From Aricia agestis (taxonomy: Eukaryota; Arthropoda; Insecta; Lepidoptera; Lycaenidae), in the NCBI RefSeq assembly GCF_905147365.1, contig NC_056410.1, forward strand, positions 8,953,501-9,017,500: a DNA stretch of 64,000 bases, in the 5' to 3' direction. The translations under genes and the position numbers were made by a program. The notes under the pieces are model-generated. The model ran no database searches, was not told the DNA's origin, and saw only the letters and a list, made by a program, of their open reading frames with translations. Of the stretch, positions 32,721-44,051 are shown piece by piece; position 1 is the first letter of the stretch, and the number at the start of each line of letters is the position of its first letter.

Positions 32721-34025
32721 ACTTATGAGTTATGAGGATGTGGTGAAACAGGCCCTAAGACATAAAAACTTTAGGACAGATTTTGACGAAATATATTATA
32801 TGTACTCGTATATAACTTTATAAGTAGTATAGCTTTGGTATACGAGTATGATAGGTAACTTTGGTTCACGAACCGTAGTTTACGTGATTCGAGGGTTCAG
32901 GCTAGCGTTTTGAACATTGCTCCTAAAGATCAACGACCTACGGTGGTTTGTCGACCTAATTTGACTATATAGTTCGAAATTCCAGGATACACACTATGTT
33001 CTATATGCAAGTGGAGCCGTGACCACGTACAAAATTTAATTTATTACTGTATTATAACACAAAACTCCCTAATTTTCACAATATAAGTTTAGAACATCGC
33101 GGATTGTCGTTCAAGACTGTTACACGTTCGTACAAGACACTATCATAGTGTCACTGGAAAGATAAATTATACGACTTCGAGGAAACTTTAAAAGCAATTT
33201 TAAGGAACTCACTATACTAGTGTAGAGTTTGTAGAGATTTTACGTTTCCTTCTTTGATTTATGTTTGTAAAGTTTGAAAAAGAAAGAGAATATTTAAAAA
33301 CAATAGTTTATTTAATTATAGATACAAAAAAACTGCTGATCAGTTGATGTTATTTACATTCTAAGAGAGAAGTAAAGGGAGCTCGTCTTTTAGAACTAGC
33401 TAAGCCGAGATTTGTGAGGGCTCGCGTCGTTTTTTTGCGTGGTAATAATCTTTAAGGCGGTTTTTTTTATATTTTAAAAGTAACCAAACCTTGACTGACC
33501 GATGATAACACATCTAAATATAAATAAAAATTATTATATTAAAGCACAGATCAATAGGCGTGATAGTTATTCCGTAAAGTGTACCACAAAATGTTCAGAT
33601 TGTGGGATATACTAGGGCGAGCGAAGCAAGAATGATAAAAATGAAGCTGAATAGCTAATTTTTTTTACTGTAAAATAAACTAGTATCAGTTATCTATTGA
33701 CTAACAATATTATGAACATCCACCTAATCTATGTAGAAAGGATATGAGATTGTTCAAGTGTTAATCCCTATGGCCTTAGTTACAGGAAACATTCCTGTTC
33801 CTATCGGCCACATTATAGATAGAATCTTGACAAGTCTTTTTCAACTTTCTTATCATTACGGAAGTGAAATGTGGATGTTCACTTTATACCTGTAGAATAA
33901 TTCATGTGTACTAACTAAAATATAATTTTTGTGCAAAAAATCTTCAGTTCTATTGTTTCTTTACAATCATATTTAGTATAAAACTGCAAACCACATATCC
34001 ACATCTGTCAGTTATACCACATAAT
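32721..34025. other. No recognisable feature
   Basis: 1.3 kb AT-rich, without a supported feature. Confidence 0.45.
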
Positions 34026-34172
34026 GTTACATCTTCACGCCCAAACCGCTGAACCGATTTTGCTGAAATTTGGTATGGTGATACTTTGAGTTTCGGGAAA
34101 GGACTTATGATACTTTTTATCCCAGAAATGTACGGTTCCCGAGGAATAAACGAATTTTGGCACAATGGACTC
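34026..34172 (+). mobile_element. Helitron family B fragment
   Basis: CACGCCCAAACCGCTGAACC, GATACTTTGAGTTTCGGGAA and ATAAACGAATTTTGGCAC are family B; both the (GTCT)n start and the CTAG end are lost. Confidence 0.75.
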
Positions 34173-34706
34173 GTCTTCGTCTTCTGGTACCTATACCTAC
34201 ACTATATACCTACGCACATGTTATTAGTAAAACTAAAAAGCATATACCTATGAATCCTTCAAAAAAATAATTTAAAATCAGTCAAAATATATTTAAACAA
34301 ACTTTAAAAGTCATTAATGTACATAAGTCTACGTAATTATGTCTCAACCGGTACACATCAGAAACATCAGAAAGTAATTTTAGGGTTTCCTTTGAGAAGT
34401 GACTGAGAAAGTAATTTTATGTGGTGATAAAGTAATGGTAATTTGTGTAACACATTTTGATGTTCGTTCGTCGAGTGCGTGTCGTAAAAAGTTTGTAAAT
34501 TGAACGCCATATTACGGTAAAAGTTGGAAGTTAAATCTCTACGGAATCGTATGACGCTTTATGTAAATAAAACTGTTTGTAATCTGTCGTAAATGTGTAT
34601 ATTATTTATTTTAATTGCAATTTAAAACAGTTTTAAAATAAATAAGTATTTGTGGATTAGAATAAAACCATGGATAATTGTAGAACACAAATAAAAATTC
34701 AAAATC
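34173..34706. other. No recognisable feature
   Basis: AT-rich, nothing supported. Confidence 0.4.
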
Positions 34707-35993
34707 TACAACTCCACGGCGGTCATTGACTCCCTGTCAAAAATCTTGTCATTTTCTATACAAAACACAAATGACAATGAAGTGACAGATGTTTCTTGTC
34801 TAAAGATTATATCGTTATTTGTATAGGTACACGATGTGAACCCAGTATGAATTAAATATCACTTTAAACTCATAAATAGTTGGAGATTATCATACTCAGA
34901 ATTACCAAGAGGTTTTCCGATAAATGTATAATAATTTCTTTCTTTATAAGAGTTAATTTTTTTTCTTAACCCTCGGTTGATCGCGCGTTTAAAATAACGC
35001 CGTTGGTCACCTGGGGTCTTTGAAAGCCCGGAAATTAAATGACATAAAAATGGCATAAATTTATATATTTCTTAACTTTTTTCTGTAAATTATTGTTATT
35101 TAATTCAATGTTAATCAGATTTAATCAAAAGATTAATTATATTTTGAATAACTTACAAAACAGAACTTACAAATTAAAAGTAGAAGTCAAAAATTTCAAG
35201 TGGAAACCGTGAGTTGGGAAAATTAAAAAAAAAATTCAACATTATTTTAAAATTGTGGTAAAACGTGTTGATAACTAAAATAACAGTTAAATTTTCTATA
35301 AATTAGATTGAAATATAAAAAGTTAAGTCCAAATAACATATTTACTATTGAATGTTAAACATTGACAAATTTTCAGCACCAAAACCTTATATATTTTATA
35401 CATTTTCCTGTTATAATACTTTAAACGTATGGTAAATATACCGACAATTAGTTTCTAATCATCACCAAAAAATAATCATCATCATTTTGGTCTACATAGC
35501 AAAATATGCATTTCTGGAAAAGTGCGTCTAAATCTTCTTATAAGCAATAAGATAATAAGAACTAACACACGATTATTTAAATTGATTTATTATTAAAAAT
35601 ACAAGGAAACTCACAAAAGAAATCCACTTCGGTATAAAAACTGTATGAAAATATCAAATCGAATTTAGTTACGCGGTTGGTCACCTGGTGTCTTTAAAGA
35701 CCCCAGCGTGAATAAACACATCTGTAACGCATAATCCATGCACGCGAGCTCAGATTAGTGGCAATTATATCGAAATATAATTCCTTTTAGGAAGCTACCT
35801 AAAGAGCGGAGTTGCTTCGATTAATTTAAATATACTTTTTTCTCGATTTCATAAACTCCGGGCTTTTAAAAACCCCACGCGACCAACCGAGGGTTAAGTA
35901 AACAGAATACATTAAGAGCATTTTTCACATAGCTCCTAGACTAGAAAGGTCAATGACTGCTGGTGCCAACTTAAATTATTTTCACTATAGTTA
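34707..35993 (+). repeat. Dispersed repeat S' hosting a piggyBac-like element
   Basis: CGGTCATTGACTCCCTGTCA at the left also starts the MITE at 61845. ACACGATGTGAACC and GTCAATGACTGCTGGTGCC match 11680-11935. The 924-bp element at 34970-35893 splits it. Confidence 0.6.
34970..35893. mobile_element. piggyBac-like non-autonomous element
   Basis: TTAA (34966-34969) then CCCTCGGTTGATCGCGCG; right end CGCGACCAACCGAGGG then TTAA (35894-35897). TTAA duplication with CCC...GGG ends is diagnostic of piggyBac-type elements. Subterminal GGTCACCTGGGGTCTTTGAA repeats inside at 35672-35705, a typical placement for transposase-binding repeats (inferred). The interior is AT-rich with no transposase frame. 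Confidence 0.8.
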
Positions 35994-36532
35994 TACTTTG
36001 CAATTAAAGGTTTTAGGCATAGTAGTCTCTAACAGTACCTAATACGTGGCAAAATGAATATGTTTGGGCTTTTATGTATAATAATGTCTATGAAAAGCCA
36101 AATAAATCCTACAAGCCATTATTAATAATAATTATTACCAGAATATTAAAACAAGATCCGGGACGAAACACCACTTGTTACTGAAGTATTATTTATAATA
36201 GCTACTCTGTAAATTGATCCCGGAATATCATAAAATTCACATCACCTTGTCCTCATAATGTCTAATTATGAAAACTACACTTTTGAAGGCTCGGTCTTAT
36301 AAGAGTCTCTAGAGTGAATACTAAACATATCTAATAGTTAAATAGTATTCGCAGCATGAATGATATTTCACGACAATACCATTTTGTTATTAAATAAGAA
36401 ACAAACTTGATCGACCAAAGAAGGAAGCTGCATTAATGCCTGTGATTAATGCAATCAATAATAGCTGCAATAAAATGCATTAAATCTTTGTAATCTTTGC
36501 AAAAAAATGCACTGAATTGGGGTACTAAATTT
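35994..36532. other. No recognisable feature
   Basis: AT-rich, nothing supported. Confidence 0.4.
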
Positions 36533-36608
36533 TACTATCAGAGAAGTTGACATGATTCGACCAAATGACGTTGGTCTGTCAACTGCCTAGGAATCAATTT
36601 CCTCGATA
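36533..36608. mobile_element. MITE family BB, short copy
   Basis: TACTATCAGAGAAGTTGAC at the left; complement of GTATCGAGGAAATTGATT at the right; centre CGACCAAATGACGTTGGTC. Confidence 0.55.
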
Positions 36609-37074
36609 CATCTATCGAGACTTTGAAATCGTAATTCGTAAAAATATTAAATTCAGCGTAAAATTCCTGACATCATTATATAATATGGGGATGGGTGAGA
36701 ATAATTCCAGGAAGACATTAATTGACAATTCGCGGGGATCATATAAAACGATTACGGTATGCCACAAATGAAGACAGTCATTTGTCTGCCTCTCGTATTA
36801 TGTCTATCGGTTGACCTATTTCCATGGAATTAATTTAATGAAAGAGCATGTGCGCATACTCATAATTAATTAATTTTTCTTAATTATATTCCTTCACAGC
36901 CATACATTTTATTTACAGTTCAACTTCTGAAAGGGGTAACTACATAAAATGTTACAAAACAAAGCTGCATAACCATCTTTTGAATAGAGTCGCTCACTAA
37001 ATAATCTGTAGCATGTAAATATATTAGATATTAAGTTTAACTGTTGTCGACTTTTTGTATTACCCTGCTTATAA
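36609..37074. other. No recognisable feature
   Basis: AT-rich, nothing supported; the minus-strand frame at 36909-37163 runs into LINE 3' UTR and is not a gene. Confidence 0.4.
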
Positions 37075-37232
37075 TTATGTAATATCTCCATAGCCGCAGG
37101 GTTGCCTGGAAGAGATCGCTTAAAGCGATAAGGCCGCCCTTGCCCACATTTTACTGTAAACATGTTAAGTTAGTCGAACTAGTTATAGTACCAATTTGTG
37201 AGCAATAAAGAGTTATCTATCTATCTATCTAT
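37075..37232 (+). mobile_element. 3' tail of a 5'-truncated LINE
   Basis: GGTTGCCTGGAAGAGATCGC, GCGATAAGGCCGCC, then AATAAAGAGTTA and a (CTAT)n tail. This 3' UTR motif is widespread in insect non-LTR retrotransposons (recalled, not searched). No reverse-transcriptase coding remains. Confidence 0.7.
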
Positions 37233-37648
37233 GTTATGTGTGATACATATTTTATTTATTTACTGCATTATAGTAGTTTGCAGGATCTCGTCCCAACGGG
37301 ATGAGTTTACGCCTTTTTTGCCTTTTGCCAAATTTTTTCTCTGATAACTAACGAAACTAAAATTTAAAGTTGAAACTTGACAACTTGTAATCGTTATCAG
37401 TATTTTTTGTAATTAATTAGTTAATTCAATATTAGGTTCTAATAATTGTTTTTCTAAATTTTTCTTTGTTCACAAATCGTAATTAAGTTTTCGTACTCAG
37501 AAAGATAAGGCGGACTCGTTAAAATTAAATCAGATTGCAAGACTTCAATATCCTTTAAACTAAAAAGACCTCTTAATTATAATAGTACATAGCTTCAATT
37601 AATTGTTTGAAAGGTCCCCTGGGTGCGAGTTTCTAGCTTTTTAAGTTA
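37233..37648. other. No recognisable feature
   Basis: AT-rich, nothing supported. Confidence 0.4.
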
Positions 37649-37862
37649 TCCATGCTAATATTATAAATGCGAAAGTGTGTCTGTCTGTCTGTCTGTCTGT
37701 TACCTCTTCACGCCTAAACGGCTGAACCGATTGGGCTGAAATTTGGTACAGAGATACTTTGAGTACCGGGAAAGGACATAGGATACTTTTTATCCTGCAA
37801 AAATGTACGGTTCCCACGCGATAAACTAATTTTGGCGCAACGGAGTTGCGGGCGGCATCTAG
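37649..37862 (+). mobile_element. Short Helitron (family B), 214 bp, complete
   Basis: A|TCCATGCTAATATTATAAAT, (GTCT)n, CTAAACGGCTGAACCGATTG, GGCGCAACGGAGTTGCGGGC and CTAG|T. Confidence 0.9.
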
Positions 37863-38424
37863 TTTAATATAAAATATAATTACGAAAATCGAGTTAAACA
37901 ATTAGAACTAACCTACGTAAATGATCATGTTATTTGACTTTTATTTGTGAACATTTATATCATTTTATACATTTTTGATTAAAGAAATGAAACGAGGTTT
38001 GTATACTCTGTATATTTAATGGAATATACTTTCAAAAATATTATATTGGCAGTTGCGCTGTTACAGCTTACATGGTTCGCTGGAACTGTTATTTTCTGCA
38101 CTTGTGTCACTTTGCTTTAGTTACTACTCGGCAAAACTACATGAATGAAATATTTGCATTGCATTTTTAAGAAAAACGTTAGTATGATGTGCCTGTATTT
38201 AACTGTTAAACCACCGGTACCTAGATATAAATTTTCCTCTGTGCTGCACAGCCTATCAGACCTGTCTCCTCACGCTTCTCTTATAATATGGATGAACTAT
38301 AATTTTTATAATTAATAAATTAATTTTAAAAATATTTGATAAAGAGATACTTTGAGAGAAGGCTATGAAAAAAAAATTGTGCTACGGAAACCGGAAGTTA
38401 TGGGCAACATTTAATAATGAAATT
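37863..38424. other. No recognisable feature
   Basis: AT-rich, nothing supported. Confidence 0.4.
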
Positions 38425-38620
38425 TTAGATGAACTTCGTATCACTTTCATCTTAATATAAACCTTTCCTGGACCTTCACGAATATTTCAAGACTAAAATT
38501 AACCAAATCGGTTCAGCCGTTCTCGAGTTATAGCGAGACTAACAAAATTTAAAATAAAAGTATTTTATCTATCTTCTAAAATTGAAAATTATTTTTAATT
38601 GTAGAAGATAGATAAATTAA
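38425..38620 (-). mobile_element. Helitron fragment (57192 family) with hairpin
   Basis: GATGAACTTCGTATCACTTT, ACCTTTCCTGGACCTTCACG and GTTCAGCCGTTCTCGAGTTA are diverged family pieces. A hairpin TTTATCTATCTTCTA...TAGAAGATAGATAAA follows at 38570-38617. Confidence 0.6.
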
Positions 38621-38894
38621 TATACTTATTGTGAATAAACCTAATTTTTATGGATCACTTTTATGAACGCAATAGAGTGAACTTGTGAATTTGGGACAGA
38701 TCGCGTATAAAGTGGCCGCTAGTTGGCACTTGGCACTAATGTATTTTTAATTGATTCAATTGCTGGGATAATGTAAGCTGTACGATAGTAATTAAGCTAT
38801 ACTAAAGCTTAAAATAATATTATACCTACAATTCACGCTATCCCGGCCATTGAATTTTTGTGTTTGGTTTTTTTATATTTTACATCAATGCTAA

Positions 38895-39041
38895 GGGCGC
38901 ATTTCCTGTCATGCGTGTTTTCACCCGCACGCGGATCTGGTCCGCATGACAGGAACATCTACGAAATAAAAGGATGCAGACAACTTGCATGCAGACCAAA
39001 TCCACGCGCGAGTGATGATTCGTATTATAGAAAACGCACCC
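38895..39041. mobile_element. MITE with GGGCGCATTTCCT ends
   Basis: GGGCGCATTTCCT (left) and complement of GGGTGCGTTTTCT (right), with TAA/TTA flanks. Interior inverted pair CCTGTCATGCG/CGCATGACAGG. Confidence 0.55.
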
Positions 39042-39057
39042 TTAGTTATGTATTAAA

Positions 39058-39385
39058 TATTTTGCTCCAGACACGGGCGTATAGGTATATATAGCTTTGA
39101 TAAGGGGGGGTCCCTAACGTAAAAAAGCAGCCAAGTGCGAGTTGGACTCGCCCTTGAAGGGTTCTGCAGCAGTCTAAATAAGTAAATACCTACTCTGCCT
39201 ACGGACACGCTCCAGAGTATAATAATTATTATTTTATTGTTAATAGAAAGAAAATACATGTACCTCGCCGATGAAAATCGGTGGATACATAATATATTGT
39301 CGATTGGACAAGTAAGATGGATAGTAATGGGGGGGTCCGGATCCCCAGGACCCCCCCTATATACGCCCATGGCTCCAGATATAAC
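39058..39385. repeat. Inverted GGGGGGTCC-bearing repeat with GTTCCG fragment
   Basis: GCTCCAGACACGGGCGTATA and the complement of CTGGAGCCATGGGCGTATAT bound the stretch. A truncated GTTCCG-family end (39121-39180, CCAAGTGCGAGTTGGACTCG) lies inside, and GGGGTCCGGATCCCCAGGAC is at the right. Confidence 0.45.
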
Positions 39386-39714
39386 CATGTCGCCAACTAT
39401 TGTCGCCTCGGTTTAGCTTTTTACTCTCTGGGAGCTATTTTTTAAGATAAAACGAAATTAAAAAACCTTAACTAATGAACGAATAAGGAAACAAATAAAC
39501 TGTTCACAAAGTAGCTGAAACATTGAGCAATAAATAACAGTTCAAGACGCAAGAAAATTAAAGTTTAGAATTAACTCTCGCTGGATGCTGTGTCGTTAGC
39601 AAATGGTCAAACTACGGGTAAACTATTATTAATAATATATTGTTGTAAGTGTTGAAAGTTTCAATTTTAAGAAATAATGCAGTTTTCTTTTCATAAAACA
39701 AAATATAATTGTAA
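39386..39714. other. No recognisable feature
   Basis: AT-rich, nothing supported. Confidence 0.4.
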
Positions 39715-39745
39715 TCCATACTAATATTATAAATGCGAAAGTATC

Positions 39746-39788
<43 letters not shown>

Positions 39789-40221
39789 TGCTTTCACGCC
39801 AAAACTACTGAACCGATTGCAATGAAATTTTGTACACAGTTATTCTAGAGTCTGAGAAAGGACATAGGCTACATTTTGATGTGGGAAAATATCTTATTTC
39901 CATGAAAATATCGATGAAAATGAATTCGCATTGCGCGTGGCCAGCGCTCATCCCGGGGGTCCTGGGTTCGAGTCCCGCAGGCGGAACAAAAAGTTTTCAA
40001 TGTTCCTGGGTCTTGGATGTGTATTAAAATAAAATTAAAAAAATCTTAAACATATTTTATGTATAATATTATAAAAAATCCAGAAATATATCGACGCAAT
40101 GAACATTTTAGTTCTAATACGATTCAACAGATGGCGTTTTATTTTTTACTTTATTGTAACATAGAACTAATCATACGTATTAGTTAGTATGTTTTTGTTT
40201 ATAGTTTTTAATACGTTAGAA

Positions 40222-40332
40222 TTATCTATCTATATAATATAATAATATAATATATATAATATATATTTATATTATATAATATAATAATATAATATAATAT
40301 ATAATATATATATAATATATATAATAATAATA
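40222..40332. repeat. Degenerate AT repeat
   Basis: Irregular ATAATATAATATAT sequence at the junction of the first and second Helitron starts. Confidence 0.85.
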
Positions 40333-40380
40333 TAAATGCGAAAGTATCTCTGTCTGTCTGTCTGTCTGTCTCGCTTTCAC

Positions 40381-41325
40381 GCCAAAACTACTGAACCGAT
40401 AGTAATGAAATTTTGTACACAGATAGTCTAAAGCCTGAGAAAGGACATAGGCTACTTTTTAACTGGAAAAAGGGGTTGTAAGGGGGTGAAAATGCGTAAA
40501 TTTGGTCAAATTAACTTAGTTCCAAAAACTTAAAACAGATGGCGCCAAGAGTTCCCTAGATCGCGCTATTGCTTGCTCATGCGTATTTCTATAAGAGGTG
40601 GTACCATATTGAGCTAGATTTTCGATTCTTTCGATTGTTATACACGTTATTTACTAATAACTCACCTACCAACTTAGACATCAAATTCAAAAACAGCAGC
40701 GCCAAAACTACTGAACCGATTGTAATGAAATTTTGTACACAGATAGTCTAAAGCTTGAGAAAGGACATAGGCTACTTTTTAACTGGAAAAAGGGGTTGTA
40801 AGGGGGTGAAAATGCGTAAATTTGGTTAAATTAACTTAGTTCCAAAAAACTCAAAACAGATGGCGCCAAGAGTCCCCTAGATCGCGCTATTGCTTGCTCA
40901 TGCGTATTTCTATAAGAGGTGGTACCATGTTGAGGTAGGTTTTACGATTCTTTCGATTGTTATACACGTTAATATTAACTAATAACTCACCTACCAACTT
41001 AGATATCAAATTCAAAAACAACAGCGCCAAAACTACTGAACCGATTGTAATGAAATTTTGTACACAGATAGTCTAAAGCCTGAGAAAGGACATAGTCTAC
41101 TGCTTACTGGAAAAAGGGGTTGTAAGGGGGTGTTTATGCGTAAATTTGTTCAAATTAAGTTAGTTCCAAAAACTGGAACAGATGGCGCCAAGAGTCGCCT
41201 AGATTGCGCTATCGCTTGCTCATATGTATTTCTATAAGAGGTGGTACCATGTTGAATTAATATTTCGATTGTTATACATGTTATTAATTAACTCACGTAC
41301 CAACATAGATATGAGAAACAACAGT
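40381..41325 (+). repeat. Three tandem ~320-bp modules within Helitron
   Basis: GCCAAAACTACTGAACCGAT recurs at 40381, 40701 and 41026 (spacing 320 and 325). Each module includes AACAGATGGCGCCAAGAG and TTTCTATAAGAGGTGGTACC. Other copies of the element have one module. Confidence 0.9.
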
Positions 41326-41686
41326 CTACCAATAATAAATACTAAATAGTTTATGGGTATTGACTATTGGGCAAAGCTAAAGTTGTGTAATGCATTATGC
41401 AGCTAAGTTGTGTAGCGCTAAATAAGCTTTAGGTATAAAAAAGTTTAATTAAAAAAAAAAAACATTATGTGCACACTACACGGCTGTTTTGGGTATTTTG
41501 ATTTAAGGGGTACCAGGGTTTTAAAAAGCTTTTGACACCAATTTTGTTGACATCGCGCGCTATAAACTGAAGTCCACGCGGACGAAGTCGCGGGCAACAG
41601 CTAGTAACTAATAAATAATTTGATGACTGCTCTTAATAAAAATATCGTGTTATTTATTCACTCAGTTAGCTAAGTGATTTTTTTAC

Positions 41687-42045
41687 AACGCCTCCGTGGT
41701 CCAGTGGTAAAGAGCGTGGTTCTTGACTCGGAGGTCGTGGGTTCAATTTCCACGTTGGAAACATGTTATTTCCAAGTTTGGGTAGGACAATGCAGGCTGA
41801 TCACCTGATTGTCTGACAAGTAAGATGATCCATGCGTCGGATGAGCATGTAAAAAGTCGGTCCTTTGCCTGATCTCTCGCCAGTCGTGTCGGTCTTCCAT
41901 CCCACTGGGTTATGAGAGTAAAGAAATAGAGTACTCTTGTGTACCGAGCACACACTTGGGCACTATAAAATTACTCCTGCGTAACTGGTCTGGTTTCAAT
42001 GAAACTGGCCACCGTCACCGAAACCGGTGTGGGAGTTATTATAGC
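41687..42045 (+). mobile_element. tRNA-derived SINE B, full length
   Basis: A-box-like TGGTCCAGTGGTAAAGAGCG, B-box GTGGGTTCAATTTCCACG with paired T-stem. The body has GGCTGATCACCTGATTGTCT and CTGGGTTATGAGAGTAAAG, and the end is GGTGTGGGAGTTATTATAG. Most complete copy. Confidence 0.88.
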
Positions 42046-42114
42046 TAACTGATCTTTCAATAATACAATTTCTATTAGGTTTCGACCTAATATGAAAAAG
42101 AAAACAGCGAAACA

Positions 42115-42306
42115 CTATTCCCTTCCCTACCCTCAACTTTTCCCTTCCCTTCCCTTCCCTACCCTCCCCTATTACCCTATTCCCTCTTAAAAGGCCGGCA
42201 ACGCACTTGCAGCTCTTCTGATGCTGCGAGTGTCCATGGGCGACGGAAGTTGCTTTCCATCAGGTGACCCGTTTGCTCGTTTGCCCCCTTATTTCATAAA
42301 AAAAAT
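42115..42306 (+). mobile_element. Retroposon C, 5' truncated
   Basis: Begins in the minisatellite (CCCTTCCCTACCC), then AAAAGGCCGGCAACGCACTT and GTTTGCTCGTTTGCCCCCTT with A-rich end. 5' truncation is typical of LINE-driven retroposition. Confidence 0.8.
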
Positions 42307-43089
42307 CACAATTTTCAAGAACTGGACTCTTATATACTTATTAGATTATTTTTAACTTTACTAGATTATTCGAAAACTCATTACCTACCTACTCGAAATG
42401 ACTCGAAATGACTTTCGATATTCATCTAAAGTAATGAAACATCAATCTTATTATTTATAATTATTTGTAACAATAATTGCTTTAAAATAAAAATACGTCT
42501 CAAAGGTAATATTATTTCAAAAATTTCAGTCTTACCAAAATTCATAACGTCGCTTAAGTTATCTAGACCAAGTAATATTATAGTAGAACCGGACTTATAA
42601 GACATTTTTGTACTCTTACAAATATTTTTTTTTACTATTTTTAAAGTATAACTTTACTCAAAATTGTATGTTGAAAATAGTAAAACTTTAAAAATAGTAC
42701 AAAAATTGTAAAAAACATTACTTACAATATTTTTTAAAGTTTTAAGTAACTCAAAATACAAAAATAAGTTGATCTTCTGTCTTTCCTAAAAAGTTCCTAA
42801 AATGACTTACGTGGTGATGGAAGTTACATGACGACATGACGATAAGGCGAAATAGATTTTCCCACGATTTTTCTTCACACAGAATTACGATCATTATTTT
42901 CATAGGGGGCGTATTCTGTGATCCTCATAAGTTTTGTTTATTTCTTGCCCCTCGAAAGTTATGTGTATCGTTACTTTTATTGATAGCAACAGTTATTATT
43001 TGGCAAATAAATATAACGCTACCTAGAAAATTATTTTATCACCCAATTTTTGTACTAGAGGTATAATAATGAAACAATTTACCTATATA
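42307..43089. other. No recognisable feature
   Basis: AT-rich, nothing supported; an open frame at 42836-43066 has no recognised domain. Confidence 0.4.
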
Positions 43090-43320
43090 TTAGGTTGGGG
43101 AAAAAGTTTCTTCGTATTTTATATAATAATTCAAAAGGTTTTTTTTTTATAAAGTTTATTTATAGTTGACTAAAGTATATAGGTGTCATTTTGTTCCATA
43201 ACTTTTTGCTATCTTGTTGGTAGGGACATGATCCCATTGCTATAAACATTTTGGGGTTTCTGATGAAAAAACTGCGACTGCTGCTATGGAATAGCGATAA
43301 AACTATCATCCCAACTTTTG
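43090..43320 (-). mobile_element. Fossil mariner element, 3' part
   Basis: TTAGGTTGGGGAAAAAGTTT at 43090 next to TA is a mariner terminal inverted repeat. The minus strand above it carries the end of a transposase frame. The partner TIR was not found, so the element is truncated. Confidence 0.75.
43170..43290 (-). pseudogene. mariner transposase C-terminus, broken
   Basis: Reading the minus strand gives the pattern SNGIMSLPTR, stop, QKVMEQNDTYIL, stop. Mariner transposases typically end with a GI-x-LP-x-RWQKV-x-EQNG-x-Y-like segment, so the tryptophan codon has become a TAG stop. A further stop lies upstream near 43290. This is a dead gene remnant of DNA cut-and-paste transposase; the catalytic region is absent. 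Confidence 0.75.
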
Positions 43321-43535
43321 GGTCCAAAAATAATTTCTAGAAGTAAAAGCACAGTGTAATAATCATACAGTAAATTAACCCATCCGAGTCCTTAAAAATG
43401 AAACTCGTTCAACGCAGCTAGAAGTTGTACTGTTTGTATAGAAACATTTTTATTTTTTATCGTTTTACCTTTCTAAAATGTGACTTCTATTTTATCAACG
43501 TCATTCTATAAATTAATAGCTTTCGTCAGAATATC

Positions 43536-43770
43536 TGCTAAGTACTCACATAGGTTTTTCTCGATCGAGCAAACACGAGTAAAAACCACGGCTCGGGCTT
43601 TCGTCCACACATTCAGCATTACTCGATTTTTACTTCAAATCGAAATATAAATAATTCCATCGAGTCGGCTCAATGCGAGCCTTCGAGCTGTGAGTTTTGC
43701 GGTCCACACAGTAATTAATACTCGATTTGCAGTAAAACTATCGAGCAAAACCATATGTGAGTACTTAGCA
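43536..43770. mobile_element. MITE with TGCTAAGTACTCACATA ends
   Basis: TGCTAAGTACTCACATAGG (left) and complement of TGCTAAGTACTCACATATGG (right); further inner complementarity around TCGATCGAGCAA. No transposase. Confidence 0.75.
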
Positions 43771-44051
43771 TAAGACGTGTCATAAAATGATACGAGAAAG
43801 CGACGTGCATTGTTTTTGCTTAGAGTTACCTGAAATCACCTATATGCGCGTAGACGGTCTATTATAAATAAGATCTACTATTACATATTACATATTACTG
43901 TGGTAATAGTTTGGTCGTACAGTGCTAACGTGAGTTTGGAAACTTCGCTATCGAATAATCGTGTGGCCCGCAGAATGCCTAATAAAGTTACTCCGTTAGG
44001 AGCTTAGGACAAACGATGTAGATTGTCTTTTATAATCATTATTAATGCTAT
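43771..44051. other. No recognisable feature
   Basis: Short stretch with nothing supported. Confidence 0.4.

Larger units (their letters stand above)
39715..41604 (+). mobile_element. Composite Helitron-like element, related copy
   Basis: A|TCCATACTAATATTATAAAT start, (GTCT)n, the same SINE A fragment (39931-40080), a second start near 40320, and GCGGGCAACAGCTAG|T end. It lacks the inverted arm and both MITEs of copies 367-2133 and 48294-50888, so it represents an earlier or parallel form. Holds three tandem ~320-bp modules. Confidence 0.85.
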
